The notes: generated by a model not told the origin, from the letters alone. Positions 47,684-59,442 are shown, counted from the stretch's first letter. The stretch is DNA of 64,000 nucleotides from Thauera linaloolentis 47Lol = DSM 12138 (GCF_000310205.1 NZ_AMXE01000003.1:49280-113279), one strand, 5' to 3'. Numbers and translations are program-made.

Positions 47684-49042
47684 GTGAACGCTGAATCGAC
47701 CCCCGCCGTGCCGGCCGCACCGGCGCCCGAAGACCCCACCTCCCAGTTCGTCGCCTGGGTGCGCGGTGCCGCACCTTACATCCATGCCTTTCGCGGCAAG
47801 ACCTTCGTCGTCGGCTTCGGCGGCGAGGTGGCGGCGGGCGAACGGGCACAGCGCCTGGCCTACGACTGCAATCTGCTCGCGGCGCTGGGCATCCGCCTGG
47901 TGCTGGTGCATGGCGCGCGGCCGCAGATCGACATCGAAATGGGGCGCCGCGGCCTGGAGCCGCGCTTTCTCCATGGCCTGCGGGTGACCGATGGCGAGGC
48001 GCTGGAGTGCGTCAAGTCGGCGATGGCCGTGACCCGCCTCGAGGTCGAGGCGCTGCTGTCGCAGGGTCTGCCCAATACGCCGATGGCCGGCAGCTACATG
48101 CGCGTGACCGGCGGCAACTTCATCACCGCGCGCCCGGTCGGCGTGGTCGATGGCGTCGATTACCAATACACCGGAGCCGTGCGCAAGATCATCGCCGACG
48201 AGATCAACGCCGACCTCGACCAGCAGAACGTGGTGCTGATCACGCCGCTCGGCGTGTCGCCGGCGGGGGAAATATTCAACCTCGCGATGGAAGAAGTGGC
48301 CGAGGCGGTCGCGGTGGCGCTGAAGGCCGAGAAGCTCATCTATCTGTGCGATGCGCCCGGCCTGCTGGACGCGGAAGGCGAGCTCGTCGAGTCGGTGACG
48401 GCGGACGAGGCGCAGTCCAAGGTGGAAACCGGAGAGGGGCTCACCGAGGACCTCGGCCTCTTCCTGCCCAGCGCAATCCGCGCGGTGCGCCGCGGCGTGG
48501 CGCGCTGCCACCTGATCGACCGCGACAAGGACGGCGGCCTGCTGCTGGAGTTCTTCACCCACGCGGGCGTCGGGACCGTGGTGTCGCGCGACCCCTTGTT
48601 CCGCCTGCGCGAGGCGACGATCGACGATGTCGCTGCGCTCGTCTCGCTGATCACGCCGATGGAAGCCGACGGCACCCTGGTGCGCCGCGGCCGTGAACTG
48701 CTCGAACAGGAAGTCGAGCGTTTCACCGTGGTCGAGCACGACGGCATGCTGGTCGGCTGTGCCGCCCTGTATCCGTTCTCGGAGGACAACGCCGCCGAAC
48801 TGGCCTGTCTCGCGGTGACGCCGGAATATCGTCGCGCCGGCCTCGGCGACCAGTTGCTGAAGCGTATCGAGCGCCGCGCCCGCGTGCAGCGGCTGGAGCG
48901 CTTGTTCGTGCTGACGACGCGCACCGCGCACTGGTTCCGCGAGCGCGGTTTCAGCGAGATCGGCCCCGAGGCGCTGCCGCGCCAGAAGCGGGAGCTGTAC
49001 AACCTGCAGCGGCGCTCCAAGGTCTTCGTGAAGCTCCTATGA
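47684..49042 (+). CDS. argA: N-acetylglutamate synthase
   Basis: A 452-residue enzyme of arginine synthesis acetylating glutamate with acetyl-CoA. An amino-acid-kinase domain (about 25-285; VGFGGEVAAG, LVLVHGARPQID, NVVLITPLGVSPAGE) provides arginine feedback. The C-terminal GNAT domain (about 300-440) has ELACLAVTPEYRRAGLGDQL. The kinase-GNAT fusion is the classical ArgA. The start is GTG 47684; no ATG fits. It overlaps the downstream GGDEF gene by 4 bases (ATGA). Confidence 0.94.
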   Translation: MNAESTPAVPAAPAPEDPTSQFVAWVRGAAPYIHAFRGKTFVVGFGGEVAAGERAQRLAYDCNLLAALGIRLVLVHGARPQIDIEMGRRGLEPRFLHGLRVTDGEALECVKSAMAVTRLEVEALLSQGLPNTPMAGSYMRVTGGNFITARPVGVVDGVDYQYTGAVRKIIADEINADLDQQNVVLITPLGVSPAGEIFNLAMEEVAEAVAVALKAEKLIYLCDAPGLLDAEGELVESVTADEAQSKVETGEGLTEDLGLFLPSAIRAVRRGVARCHLIDRDKDGGLLLEFFTHAGVGTVVSRDPLFRLREATIDDVAALVSLITPMEADGTLVRRGRELLEQEVERFTVVEHDGMLVGCAALYPFSEDNAAELACLAVTPEYRRAGLGDQLLKRIERRARVQRLERLFVLTTRTAHWFRERGFSEIGPEALPRQKRELYNLQRRSKVFVKLL

Positions 49043-50484
49043 TTCCCTGGTCCAGGCTTGCTGCGAAAAAGCAGTCCGATGCCCAGTTGGCGCTGCTGCG
49101 CCAGGTGGCGGAAGGCGTCCATGGCATCGAGGCGGTGTTCGATCGTGAGCTGCGCCTGCTGTGGATCAGCCCCTCGATCGAGCGGGTCACCGGCATGACG
49201 CCGCAGGAGTGCCTCGCGGCGGACGATATCCTTGCCATGCTGGTGCATGAGTCGGACCGGGCCCATTGCCGCCGCCTGATCACGCAGGTGGTGGCGGATG
49301 GGGTGGCGCAGGATTTCGAGCTCCGCCTGCGGCGGCGCGATGGCGAGGCCGCCTGGGTGGCCTCCCACTGGCGTGCCGTGGCGGGGGCGGAGCACGGCGC
49401 GGTTGCGCTGCGTCTGTCGGCCGAGGACATCCAGACGCGCAAGGAAACCGAGTACAAGCTGCTCGAGACCGTCACCGAGCTGCGCCGCGCCCAGGCCCTG
49501 CGCGAGCACTACCTGCTGCGGAGCAACGACGAGCGTCAGCGCCTCGCGGCGCTGCTCAACCTGATCCGCCTGGGCATCATCTTCATGGACCAGGACCGAC
49601 GGGTGCTGTACTACAACCGCGCGATGCTCGAGATATGGGGCTATCCGCTCGATGCGCACCTGATCGGCATGCGCGAGAGCGTGCTGCAAAGCAGGGCGGC
49701 CCCCTTGCTGGAAGACGCGCAGGCCTACTTCGCCCATGTCGCCGAGGTGTTGAATACGCGCCAGCCCATCAGCGACGCGTACGAATTCCGTTTCGCCGAC
49801 GGCCGTATCGTCACCGACCGCTCGGCGGTGGTGGCCGGCGCGAGCGAGGGCCATCGCATCGGCCGGGTCTGGATCTACGAGGACGTGACCGAGGCGCGCC
49901 GCATCTCGGCGCAGTTGATCTCGATGGCGGAGCGCGATCCGCTGACCAACATCTTCAATCGGCGCCGTTTCCACGAAGAACTGGAGCGCATGCTGGCCGA
50001 CGCCGCGCGGCGCGGCACCGCGGTCGGGCTGCTGGGGATCGACCTGGACGGCTTTAAGCCGATCAACGATGCCTTCGGCCATCAGGCGGGCGATCAGGTG
50101 CTGGTGGGGCTCGTGGAGCGCGTCGGGGGCGTCGTGCGCCGCAACGAGATGTTCTTCCGCGTCGGCGGCGACGAGTTCGCGATGCTCGTCCCCGATGCCC
50201 GGGCTTCGGCCATGTCGGAACTGGCCAACCGCCTGTGCGACTCGATCGGCGGGCTGGTGTTCGAGTTCGACGGGCGGCAGACGGGGGTTACTGCAAGCAT
50301 CGGCATCGCGCTGTTCCCCGATAACGGGTTCGATGCCGAGAGCCTGATCCTGGCCGCGGACGAGGCGATGTATCGCTCGAAGGCCGAGGGGCGCAATCGC
50401 TGGACCTTGTCCGCGAGGGGAGGGGGCGAATCCGCTAGAATACCGGCTTCGAGCTCCGATGAACCCGATAGCAAAGAGGATTGA
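49039..50484 (+). CDS. PAS-PAS-GGDEF diguanylate cyclase
   Basis: A 481-residue cytosolic protein with no membrane segment. Two PAS-like domains (about 20-145 and 165-295; [20 protein letters not shown]) precede a GGDEF domain (about 305-470) with [12 protein letters not shown] and [10 protein letters not shown], so it should make cyclic di-GMP. The product-inhibition site RxxD upstream of GGDEF reads RRNE, a conservative change that may weaken inhibition. It overlaps argA by 4 bases and is followed by yggX 2 bases after its stop, an unusual place for a cyclase, implying co-expression with arginine synthesis. Confidence 0.9.
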   Translation: MIPWSRLAAKKQSDAQLALLRQVAEGVHGIEAVFDRELRLLWISPSIERVTGMTPQECLAADDILAMLVHESDRAHCRRLITQVVADGVAQDFELRLRRRDGEAAWVASHWRAVAGAEHGAVALRLSAEDIQTRKETEYKLLETVTELRRAQALREHYLLRSNDERQRLAALLNLIRLGIIFMDQDRRVLYYNRAMLEIWGYPLDAHLIGMRESVLQSRAAPLLEDAQAYFAHVAEVLNTRQPISDAYEFRFADGRIVTDRSAVVAGASEGHRIGRVWIYEDVTEARRISAQLISMAERDPLTNIFNRRRFHEELERMLADAARRGTAVGLLGIDLDGFKPINDAFGHQAGDQVLVGLVERVGGVVRRNEMFFRVGGDEFAMLVPDARASAMSELANRLCDSIGGLVFEFDGRQTGVTASIGIALFPDNGFDAESLILAADEAMYRSKAEGRNRWTLSARGGGESARIPASSSDEPDSKED

Positions 50485-50486
50485 AC

Positions 50487-50759
50487 ATGGCTCGCATGGT
50501 TAATTGCGTGAAACTGGGCCGCGAGGCGGAAGGTCTGGATCTTCCGCCGGTGCCGGGCGCGCTCGGCAAGCGCATCTTCGACAGCGTGTCGAAGGAGGCG
50601 TGGCAGCAATGGGTCAAGTACCAGACCATGCTGATCAACGAAAACCGCCTCAACCTGATGGACGCGCGTGCGCGCAAGTATCTGGCCGAGCAGATGGAGA
50701 AGCACTTCTTCGAAGGCGGCGCGGACCAGATCGGCGGCTACGTTCCGCCTGCCCAGTAA
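50487..50759 (+). CDS. yggX: YggX, Fe(II)-trafficking / oxidative damage protection protein
   Basis: A 90-residue protein starting [18 protein letters not shown], with [20 protein letters not shown] and the helical C-terminal part ending [11 protein letters not shown]. These are the complete features of the YggX family, which protects iron-sulfur clusters against oxidants and may move Fe(II). ATG 50487 follows AAAGAGGA. It is linked to argA in many betaproteobacteria, here with a cyclase gene between. A strong terminator follows. Confidence 0.94.
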   Translation: MARMVNCVKLGREAEGLDLPPVPGALGKRIFDSVSKEAWQQWVKYQTMLINENRLNLMDARARKYLAEQMEKHFFEGGADQIGGYVPPAQ

Positions 50760-50795
50760 GTTGCGGGCCCGCTGTTCTCCGGAACAGCAGTATCA

Positions 50796-50829
50796 AAAGA
50801 AAAGGGATGGCACGCAGCCATCCCTTTTT
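50796..50829. terminator. bidirectional terminator between yggX and phoU
   Basis: A perfect 10-bp stem AAAGGGATGG (50801-50810) with CCATCCCTTT (50818-50827) has a T run on the right and A-rich sequence on the left, so it can serve the convergent yggX and phoU messages. Confidence 0.88.
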
Positions 50830-50857
50830 CGCTCCGTGCCGCCAGAAGGCGTCGCGC

Positions 50858-51568
50858 TCAGCTCTTGTCGGCGCCGCGCTGCGCTTCTTCGGACTTGGCG
50901 TAGCGTACGTCCTCGCCCTGGGCCAGGAAGACCACGTATTCCGCGATGTTCATCGCATGATCGCCGATGCGCTCGATCGCCTTGGCGTTGAAGAGCAGCT
51001 CGAGGCTGCTCGTGATCGTGCGGGGATCTTCCATCATGTAGGTGATCAACTGGCGCATGGTCGCCTTGAAGCTGGCGTCGATCTCGGCGTCCTGGCGCTC
51101 GATGCGCGGCGCGACGGAAGCGTCGGCGCGTGCGAAGGCGTCCAGCGCCGCGTGCAGCATCGCCAGCGCCGCCTGGGCCGGCTGGGACAGGTCGATGCGG
51201 GGGGCGAAGCTCAGTTCGGCCGAATGCAGGCGCTTGGCCGACTTGGCCATCTTCTTGGCTTCGTCGCCGATGCGCTCGAGGTCGGTGACCGACCTGATCA
51301 CCGTCATCACGAGGCGCATGTCCATCGCGGCGGGCTGGCGCATGGCGACGATGTGGTTGCATGCGTCGTCGAGCTGCTTCTGCATCAGGTTGATGCGCTG
51401 GTCGCCATCGATGACCTGGTCGAGAAGGGGGAGGTTACCGGTACGCAGGCCTTCGAGCGCGTTCGTGACCTGCGCCTCGACCATTCCGCCCATTTGCAGC
51501 ACGCCGCTGCGGATTTCTTCCAGTTCGGTGGTGAACTGTTTGTAGGTATGTTCCGTCATCTTCGCCAT
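50858..51568 (-). CDS. phoU: phosphate signalling protein PhoU
   Basis: A 236-residue all-helical protein made of two repeated three-helix units. Each repeat has the metal-binding pattern: RSVTDLERIGDEAKKMAK and FNAKAIERIGDHAMNIAEYV. PhoU damps the PhoR-PhoB response and phosphate uptake through the Pst system. pstSCAB and phoBR are absent here, so this is a stand-alone copy, as is common in betaproteobacteria. It lies 90 bases after rpiA on the same strand and may belong to a moeA-rpiA-phoU transcript. Confidence 0.94.
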   Translation of the reverse strand: MAKMTEHTYKQFTTELEEIRSGVLQMGGMVEAQVTNALEGLRTGNLPLLDQVIDGDQRINLMQKQLDDACNHIVAMRQPAAMDMRLVMTVIRSVTDLERIGDEAKKMAKSAKRLHSAELSFAPRIDLSQPAQAALAMLHAALDAFARADASVAPRIERQDAEIDASFKATMRQLITYMMEDPRTITSSLELLFNAKAIERIGDHAMNIAEYVVFLAQGEDVRYAKSEEAQRGADKS

Positions 51569-51658
51569 GATCCTGTCGATGGAAGCACGCAGGCTAGCAT
51601 CGTAAAGTTAAGGTTTTGTTTCATGTCACGAAACCGGGGCGGCTCCGCACCGTGCCGG

Positions 51659-52321
51659 TCAGGCGCGCTGAAAGCGCTCCACGCCCTGGGCGCCGGCCAA
51701 TAGCAGCAGGTCGGCGCCGCGTGCGGCGAAGAGCCCGTTGGTGACCACGCCCACGATCTGGTTGATGCGTGCCTCGGTGCCCGCGGGGTCGTCGATCGCG
51801 AGGCCGTGCAGGTCGAGGATCAGGTTGCCATTGTCGGTGACGAAGCCCTCGCGCAGACGCGGTTCGCCGCCCAGCCGGGCAAGTTCGCGGGCGACATGGC
51901 TGCGCGCCATCGGAATGACCTCGACCGGCAGCGGGAAGCGCCCCAAGGTTTGCACGCGCTTGCTCGCGTCGCAGATGCACACGAAGCGCTGCGATACCGC
52001 GGCGACGATCTTTTCGCGCGTCAGTGCGCCGCCACCGCCCTTGATCATGGCGAAGCCGGCATCGATTTCGTCGGCGCCGTCGACATAGACCGGGAGGCTG
52101 TCGACGTCGTTGAGATCGAACACCTGGATGCCGTGCGCGGCGAGCCGCTTCGAGCTGGCTTCGGAACTGGAGACCGCGCCGCGGATGCGGCCGCGCATGC
52201 CGGCGAGGCCGTCGATGAAGTGATTCACCGTCGAGCCGGTGCCGACGCCGACGATGCTGTCGTCCTCTATGTAGTCGAGTGCGGCGAGCGCGGCGGCGCG
52301 CTTGAGTTCGTCCTGTGTCAT
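51659..52321 (-). CDS. rpiA: ribose-5-phosphate isomerase A
   Basis: A 220-residue enzyme interconverting ribose-5-phosphate and ribulose-5-phosphate, feeding both the pentose phosphate pathway and phosphoribulokinase. Motifs seen are [43 protein letters not shown] and ALTREKIVA, which include the catalytic Asp and Glu. ATG 52319-52321 (MTQDELKRA) gives the usual family length. It follows moeA by 16 bases. Confidence 0.95.
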   Translation of the reverse strand: MTQDELKRAAALAALDYIEDDSIVGVGTGSTVNHFIDGLAGMRGRIRGAVSSSEASSKRLAAHGIQVFDLNDVDSLPVYVDGADEIDAGFAMIKGGGGALTREKIVAAVSQRFVCICDASKRVQTLGRFPLPVEVIPMARSHVARELARLGGEPRLREGFVTDNGNLILDLHGLAIDDPAGTEARINQIVGVVTNGLFAARGADLLLLAGAQGVERFQRA

Positions 52322-52337
52322 GTGTGTTTCCCGGCCG

Positions 52338-53576
52338 TCAGGCCAGACCGTTGAAAGGTTGAACGGAGACGATGTCGCCGGCCTGCACTCCGGTGCAGTC
52401 TTCCGGCAGGATGATGAAGCAATCGGCCTCGGACATCGAGCGCAGAACGCCCGATCCCTGCGCGCCGGCCAGCGTGACACAGGGGCCGGCACCATCGTGC
52501 TGCAGGCGCCCGCGCAGGTATTCGACGCGGCCCGCCGGCTTGCGCATGGCGAAGCCGGCGCGGACGGCGAAGCGGCCCGCCGGCGGCAGTGGCGCCACGC
52601 CCATCAGTGTCAGCAGGGCGTCCTGCACGAACTGGTAGAAGCTCACCATGACCGCCACCGGATTGCCTGGCAGCCCGAACAGCACGGCCCCGCCGATGCG
52701 GCCGAAGGCCATTGGCCGACCGGGTTTGATCGCCAGCTTCCAGAACGACACTTCGCCCAGGCGGGCCATCATGTCGCGGATGAAGTCGGCATCGCCGACC
52801 GATACGCCGCCGCTGGTGATGATGACGTCGGCCGCCCGGGAGGCGTCCACGAAAGCCGCTTCGAGCGCGGCCGGGTCGTCGGGCACGACGCCCATGTCGA
52901 GCAACTCGCAGCCCAGGCGCGACAGTGCGCCGAAGAGGGTGTAGCGGTTGCTGTCGTAGATTTTGCCCGCTGCCAGCGGCTGGCCGATCGATGCGAGTTC
53001 GTCACCGGTCGAGAAGAAGGCGACGCGCAGGCGGCGGCGCATCGTGACTTCCGCGATACCGAGCGAGGCGATCAGCCCGAGTTCCGCCGGGCCGCAGCGC
53101 CTGCCGGCGGCCAGCGCGATACTGCCCGCGGCGAGATCCTCGCCCGCGCGCCGCACGTTCTGGCCCTTTTTCTGGCCGGGGGGAATGAAGACATCCTCCT
53201 GTTCGCGGCGGGCGGCCTCCTGCATGACGACGGTGTCCGCCCCCTGCGGGATCGGCGCGCCGGTCATGATGCGTACCGCCTCGCCCGTGCCGACTGCGCC
53301 CGGGAAGGGGTGGCCGGCCAGGGCGGTGCCGGTCACGGCGAGCGTGGCCTCGGCATCGGAGGAGAGGTCGGCGGCGCGCACGGCGTAGCCGTCCATGGCC
53401 GAGTTGTCGTGAGCGGGGACGTCGCACGGAGCGCGCACATCATGCGCGAGAACCCGTCCGAGCGCGGCGCGTATTGCGACCCGCTCCCAGCCCCCCGCCG
53501 GCGACAGGCTGTCGAGGATCAGGCTGCGCGCAGCGGCAGCGCTCAGGAAATCATCACCGGAGGAAAACTGGGGCAT
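52338..53576 (-). CDS. moeA: molybdopterin molybdenumtransferase
   Basis: A 412-residue enzyme inserting molybdate into adenylated molybdopterin. It shows the MoeA N-terminal motif [37 protein letters not shown], and in the central MPT-binding domain STGDEL and [12 protein letters not shown]. The C-terminal beta domain is present. The start is ATG 53574-53576 ([10 protein letters not shown]); the upstream extension of the open frame is unlike the family. No other moa/mob gene is nearby. Confidence 0.95.
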   Translation of the reverse strand: MPQFSSGDDFLSAAAARSLILDSLSPAGGWERVAIRAALGRVLAHDVRAPCDVPAHDNSAMDGYAVRAADLSSDAEATLAVTGTALAGHPFPGAVGTGEAVRIMTGAPIPQGADTVVMQEAARREQEDVFIPPGQKKGQNVRRAGEDLAAGSIALAAGRRCGPAELGLIASLGIAEVTMRRRLRVAFFSTGDELASIGQPLAAGKIYDSNRYTLFGALSRLGCELLDMGVVPDDPAALEAAFVDASRAADVIITSGGVSVGDADFIRDMMARLGEVSFWKLAIKPGRPMAFGRIGGAVLFGLPGNPVAVMVSFYQFVQDALLTLMGVAPLPPAGRFAVRAGFAMRKPAGRVEYLRGRLQHDGAGPCVTLAGAQGSGVLRSMSEADCFIILPEDCTGVQAGDIVSVQPFNGLA

Positions 53577-53755
53577 CTGCGTGGATTCGGGAAAGGACGG
53601 CCCGATCGGGCCGGGATGGCCCTCATTCTCCCACAACGGGATGGGTGCGCCAGGCCGGGCATATCGGCGCCTCGCCGGCCGGTGCGATGTAAGGCCGCCG
53701 CGCTTGCCCTCCATGCGGGGGCGCAGCCGTCTCAGCCCGGGGAGGCCCGGCGATG

Positions 53756-53783
53756 AAAAAGGGGTGGATCGCTCCACCCCTTT
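53756..53783 (-). terminator. intrinsic terminator after the cytochrome c4 gene
   Basis: A perfect 11-bp stem AAAGGGGTGGA (53758-53768) with TCCACCCCTTT (53773-53783) has A5 on its left side, read as U5 on the minus strand, 28 bases after the stop. Confidence 0.85.
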
Positions 53784-53811
53784 CCGGGTTTCGTCGGCAA
53801 CCAGCGGTTGT

Positions 53812-54441
53812 TCAGCGCAGGCCGGCGGCGAAGTCCGAAACGGCCTTCATCTCGGCGTCGGTCATCTTGAGCGCGATCATGCGCATCATGCGGTTCGGGT
53901 CGTTCTCGCGTCCGCCGTCGCGGAAGGACTTGAGCTGGGTTTCGGTGTATTCGGCGAACTGGCCGGCGATGCGCGGGTATTGCGCCGGCAGGCCGGCGCC
54001 GGCCGGGCCGTGACAGGCGGCACAGGCGGGAACACCCTTGGCGGCGATGCCGCCGCGCCAGATGCTCTGGCCGAGTTCGATGGTGTCGAGGTTCTTTGCT
54101 GGTTCGGGTTGCAGCTCGAAAGACGAGAAGTACCTTGCGAGTGCCTTCATGTCGGCTTCTTCGAGGCCGTCGACCATCGCCGTCATGACCGCGTTTTCGC
54201 GTGCCGGCGCCTCGCCATTCCAGCCCTTGAACTCGCGCAGCTGCTTGTAGAGGTAGTCCTCATGCTGCCCCGCGATCTTCGGGTTGGCCGACAGCTGGCT
54301 GTTGCCATCCGTGCCGTGACAGGCGACGCAGAGGGTTTCGACAGTCTGTTTCGCCTTGGCGAGGTCCGGAGCCTGTTCCTGGGCCTGCAGGCCGCCGGTG
54401 ACGAGCAACAGGGACGAGAGCAGCAGGGAACGCTTGGTCAT
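53812..54441 (-). CDS. dihaem cytochrome c4
   Basis: A 209-residue periplasmic cytochrome with a signal peptide (1-20, cleaved near LQAQEQ) and two similar class I haem domains. The haem-binding sites are CVACH (near 38) and CAACH (near 140). The distal Met ligands are probably in MTAMVDGL and MIALKMTD. The two-domain size is that of cytochrome c4, an electron donor to terminal oxidases or nitrogen-oxide reductases. It is divergent from engB, an arrangement common in proteobacteria. Confidence 0.92.
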   Translation of the reverse strand: MTKRSLLLSSLLLVTGGLQAQEQAPDLAKAKQTVETLCVACHGTDGNSQLSANPKIAGQHEDYLYKQLREFKGWNGEAPARENAVMTAMVDGLEEADMKALARYFSSFELQPEPAKNLDTIELGQSIWRGGIAAKGVPACAACHGPAGAGLPAQYPRIAGQFAEYTETQLKSFRDGGRENDPNRMMRMIALKMTDAEMKAVSDFAAGLR

Positions 54442-54563
54442 GATGTCCTCGGAAAGCCGTGAGTGATTGTTTCAAACGCGGTATTCTATATCAGGAAACC
54501 CGCCTTGCGCGATGCGATGCGGGCTTTGTAGCGCATTCGGCCGGTCTTTCGCCCTTCTTTTTC

Positions 54564-55226
54564 ATGCCCATCTTCCGCAACGCACAATTCGAGATATCCA
54601 TCGCCAAGCCGTCCGGCCTGCCGCCATCCTCCGGCGCCGAAATCGCCTTTGCCGGGCGTTCCAATGCGGGCAAGTCGAGTGCGATCAACACGCTGGCGGG
54701 CCATGTCCGCCTGGCCTTCGTGTCCAAGACCCCGGGGCGCACGCAACTGATCAACTTCTTCCGCCTCAACAGCGGCGCGCTGCTGGTCGATCTGCCGGGT
54801 TACGGCTATGCCGCGGTGCCCGAGAAGGTGCGGCGGGAATGGCAAGGCTTGATCGAGCACTACCTGCGCCAGCGGGAAAGCCTGATCGGGCTGGTGCTGA
54901 TCATGGATTCGCGCCATCCGCTGACGCCGCTCGACCGCCAGATGATCGACTGGTTCGCGCCGTCGGGGCGGCCCATGCACGTGCTGCTGACCAAGAGCGA
55001 CAAGCTGTCCCGCGGGGCGGCCAGCGCGGTCTTGCAGGACGTGCGGCGCCAGCTCGCGCCGCTGGGGCCGCAGGTGACGGTGCAGTTGTTCTCGAGCCTG
55101 AAGAAGAGCGGCGTCGAAGAGGCGGAGCGCGTCATCGCCGCCTGGCTGGGCCTGGGCGGACCTGCCGCGGGCGATGAGCCCGCCATGGCGGATGGCGCAA
55201 ATAAAAACCCCCGACCAGGGGAGTAG
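54564..55226 (+). CDS. engB: ribosome biogenesis GTPase EngB (YihA/YsxC)
   Basis: A 220-residue GTPase needed for 50S subunit assembly. G motifs are GRSNAGKSS (G1), KTPGRTQ (G2), DLPGYG (G3) and TKSDK (G4). The start ATG 54564 ([13 protein letters not shown]) fits the family; an upstream extension overlaps the promoter region shared with cytochrome c4. The last codons lie inside the terminator hairpin of a probable small RNA on the other strand. Confidence 0.94.
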   Translation: MPIFRNAQFEISIAKPSGLPPSSGAEIAFAGRSNAGKSSAINTLAGHVRLAFVSKTPGRTQLINFFRLNSGALLVDLPGYGYAAVPEKVRREWQGLIEHYLRQRESLIGLVLIMDSRHPLTPLDRQMIDWFAPSGRPMHVLLTKSDKLSRGAASAVLQDVRRQLAPLGPQVTVQLFSSLKKSGVEEAERVIAAWLGLGGPAAGDEPAMADGANKNPRPGE

Positions 55227-55314
55227 TCGGGGGTGAAAATGCCTCGCTGGTGCGAGGCACCCGCTCAGGGAGGTGAAGCGGGAGACGAAGCAGCGCACGA
55301 ATGCGTCGCCGTCC
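55203..55314 (-). ncRNA. probable small RNA with C-rich loops between engB and hemB (cuckoo/anti-hemB-like)
   Basis: Read on the minus strand this region gives three hairpins in a row. The first has stem CCCGCT/AGCGGG (55277-55282 with 55260-55265) and a loop with CCTCCC. The second is TGCCTCG/CGAGGCA (55253-55259 with 55240-55246). The last is a perfect 8-bp CCCCCGAC/GTCGGGGG (55226-55233 with 55208-55215) with loop CTCCCC, followed by TTTTTAT, a clear intrinsic terminator. C-rich CCTCC-type loops can pair with Shine-Dalgarno sequences, as in cuckoo-type sRNAs; position opposite hemB recalls the anti-hemB motif. The 5' end is inferred from a possible promoter at 55321-55349. Confidence 0.6.
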
Positions 55315-55320
55315 GCTTGC

Positions 55321-56970
<1,650 letters not shown>

Positions 56971-56974
<4 letters not shown>

Positions 56975-57618
56975 CGGACCAGGCGCCCGAGCTGGCGCCG
57001 AAGATCCAGGATCGAAGCTAGTTTCAAGTCGACATAGGCCGGGGTGCGCAGGTCGCGCCCCACGAGCACCGTGCGCATGCCGAGCCGTTTCGCCGTGCGC
57101 AGGTTGACGGCCGAGTCCTCCAGCATGATGCAGCGCGCCGGGTTCAGGCGGCGCGAGGACAGCAGCTTGCGATAGCCGCGAATGCCGGGCTTGGGGTGGT
57201 AGTCGAGGTCTTCGATGCCGATCACGTCTTCGAACAGGCCGTGTATGCCCATGATGTCGAGCACCGACAGCGCATAGTGGCGTGGTGCATTCGAGAACAC
57301 GAAGCGGCGGCCGGGCAGCTTGCGCAACATGCCGCGCAGCGCGCGCTCGAACACCATCATCTCGTGCAGGCGGTCGAAGCGGTGGGTCTCGACCAGGAAG
57401 TGGTCCGGGTCGGTGCCGTGGTGGCGCATCAGCCCGAGCAGGGTGGCGCCGTAGCGGTGCCAATAGCTCATCCGCAGCGTATTGGCCTCGTCGCGCGACA
57501 GCGCCAGGTGCCGTTCGAGATAGGCCGTCATGCTGCGGTTGATGTGCGGAAAGATGTGCGGGCTGGCGTTGTGCAGCGTGTTGTCGAGGTCGAACAGCCA
57601 GATGGTGCGCTTGGGCAT
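56971..57618 (-). CDS. HAD-family pyrimidine 5'-nucleotidase-like phosphatase
   Basis: A 215-residue HAD hydrolase with motif I WLFDLDNTLHNASPHIF (nucleophile Asp10), motif II FSNAPRHYA, and motif IV MLEDSAVNL. The helical cap and the sequence style are those of the SDT1/pyrimidine 5'-nucleotidase branch. Substrate is inferred from family only. bioC starts upstream on the same strand with 25 bases between. Confidence 0.88.
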
Positions 57619-57643
57619 GGGGGCGTGCCTGGTGGCGGGATGA

Positions 57644-58564
57644 TCAGCGTGCGGTGGGGCGGGGCTGGAAGCGGACGATGCTGCGGCCGTCCTCGGTGGT
57701 CTTCGGCGCGGCTTTCCAGGCGTGGCCCTGGATGACCTCGAAGGTGGCGGGTAGCCGCCCGTCCTGGCGCAGCGCCTCGTAGGCGGCGCGTGCCTGCGCC
57801 CAGCCCGTCCGGCCCGACAGGCCGCGTGGGCGGGTCAGGGCGGCGTTGGCGGCGCCGGTCGCGCGCAGATCGGACAGCAGGCCGTCGAGTTCGGTGTAGG
57901 TCAGCGTCAGCATTTCCATGTCCATGACCGGATCGGCGAAGCCGGCCTTCACCAGGGCGTCGCCCAGGTCGTGCATGTCGATGAAGCGGTGCACGCGCTC
58001 GCCGGCCGTGTGCGGCAGTGCGGCGCGCAGTTCGCGCAGCGAGTCGGGGCCGAGCGTGGAGAACATCAGCAAGCCGCCGACTTCCAGCGTGCGGTGGATT
58101 TCCTGCAGCGCGGGCAATGGATCGTCGAGCGCGGGCAGCATCAGGTTGGACCACACCATGCCAAGGCTGCCGCGGGCAAAGGGCAGGCTGCGGGCGTCGG
58201 CGACGGCATGCGGGAGGGGGGCGGGCCTGCTGCCCAGCAGGCGGCGCAGCAGGCCGGGTTGCGGTGCTTCGCCGCGCTGGCGCAGGCCTGCCCGAGCCAG
58301 CATCGGCGCGGCGAAATCGGCGGCCAGTATGGCGGCGCGGGGAAAGCGCCGCGCCAGCTGCGCGAGATCCGGGCCGGTGCCGCAGCCGAGGTCGAGCACG
58401 CGCTTCGGCTCGATGCGGATGTATTCGAGGCGTTCGTCCATCCGCCGCGCGATCTCGCGCGCCAGGACGTCGGCGCCGTCGCTGCTTGCGGCTGCGCGGC
58501 CAAAGCGCCGGCGCAGCAGGCCGTGGTCGAGGGCGAAACCCTCGTCGCCGGTCCGTTCGTTCAT
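57644..58564 (-). CDS. bioC: malonyl-ACP O-methyltransferase BioC
   Basis: A 306-residue SAM-dependent methyltransferase with the SAM motif VLDLGCGTGPDLAQLA and the later SNLMLPALDDPLPALQEIHR, LLMFSTLGPDSLRELR and MHDLGDALVKAGFADPVMD, all typical of BioC. BioC methylates malonyl-ACP to disguise it for the first round of pimelate synthesis in biotin formation. It is longer than E. coli BioC (251), as usual in betaproteobacteria. It is divergent from comF. No other bio gene is in the window. Confidence 0.9.
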   Translation of the reverse strand: MNERTGDEGFALDHGLLRRRFGRAAASSDGADVLAREIARRMDERLEYIRIEPKRVLDLGCGTGPDLAQLARRFPRAAILAADFAAPMLARAGLRQRGEAPQPGLLRRLLGSRPAPLPHAVADARSLPFARGSLGMVWSNLMLPALDDPLPALQEIHRTLEVGGLLMFSTLGPDSLRELRAALPHTAGERVHRFIDMHDLGDALVKAGFADPVMDMEMLTLTYTELDGLLSDLRATGAANAALTRPRGLSGRTGWAQARAAYEALRQDGRLPATFEVIQGHAWKAAPKTTEDGRSIVRFQPRPTAR

Positions 58565-58710
58565 CGTGCGCTTCCTGCGAAGAGGGTGGCCAGGCCCAGG
58601 CTGCAAGCCGTGGCGCGGCCGCCTCGATGCGCCGCGTCGCCGTGATCGATTGAAGTCGTTGTCATTTCCGGCGTTACGGGCTGTAATGGCGAGGCCCGAA
58701 TGTTCTGCCA

Positions 58711-59442
58711 TTGATCGAAACCTTGTCAAACCGAGCCCGAGAGCCGCATCGCCTGCTGGCCAGCCTGCTGGATATCCTGATGCCGCAGGATTGCCTTGTC
58801 TGCGGAGAGGCCGCCGGGGAAAGCGGATTGTGCGCGGCCTGTCTCGCCGAGCTGCCGCGGCGGCCGCGCTCGGCATGCCCGGTCTGCGCCTTGCCGGGGC
58901 TCGGCGGCGGTCCCTGCGGCCAGTGTCTGCGCGAGCTGCCGGCCTACGATGCGACGCTGGCCTTGTTCGATTATGCGTTTCCGATCGACGTGCTGATCCA
59001 TGCGCTCAAGTACCGGCACCAATTGAGCGTGGCCGCGTTCCTTGCCGCGGAATTGTGTGCGCTGGGGGAGTCGGCCGCGCTTGGCGCCGACCTCATCCTG
59101 CCGATGCCGCTGCATGTGCGCCGGCTCGCGGAACGCGGTTTCAATCAGGCGGTGGAGCTTGCCCGGCCGCTGGCGCGCTCGACGGGCTTGCCGATGGAAC
59201 TGGCGCGCGTGCGCAAGCTGCGCGACACGCCGCCGCAGGCTTCGCTCGCGCGTGACGAGCGCCTGCGCAGTCCGCGCGGGGTGTTCTGCTGCGACCGCGC
59301 GCTGGATGGGCTGCACGTGCTGGTGGTCGACGACGTGATGACCACGGGCGCGACCCTGAACGAGTTGGCGCGCTGCCTCAAGCGGCAGGGGGCGGTCCGG
59401 GTCACGAATCTGGTCGTCGCCCGCACGCCTGCGCCTGCCTGA
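58711..59442 (+). CDS. comF: ComF family protein
   Basis: A 243-residue protein with a zinc-ribbon built from CLVC, CAAC, CPVC and CGQC (about residues 28-75) and a C-terminal phosphoribosyltransferase-like domain with VLVVDDVMTTGATLNEL. ComF is associated with DNA uptake; its enzymatic substrate is unknown. The start is unclear: TTG 58711 gives the length used here, a second TTG lies at 58723, and the first in-frame ATG would remove the region before QDCLVCG. Divergence from bioC is common in betaproteobacteria. Confidence 0.88.
   Translation: MIETLSNRAREPHRLLASLLDILMPQDCLVCGEAAGESGLCAACLAELPRRPRSACPVCALPGLGGGPCGQCLRELPAYDATLALFDYAFPIDVLIHALKYRHQLSVAAFLAAELCALGESAALGADLILPMPLHVRRLAERGFNQAVELARPLARSTGLPMELARVRKLRDTPPQASLARDERLRSPRGVFCCDRALDGLHVLVVDDVMTTGATLNELARCLKRQGAVRVTNLVVARTPAPA

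Noticed and set aside
55208..55233. Hairpin at the engB stop considered as the engB terminator
   Set aside because: The poly-U tract is present only when read on the minus strand; on the plus strand the stem is followed by TGAAAATG, so it fits the antisense RNA better.
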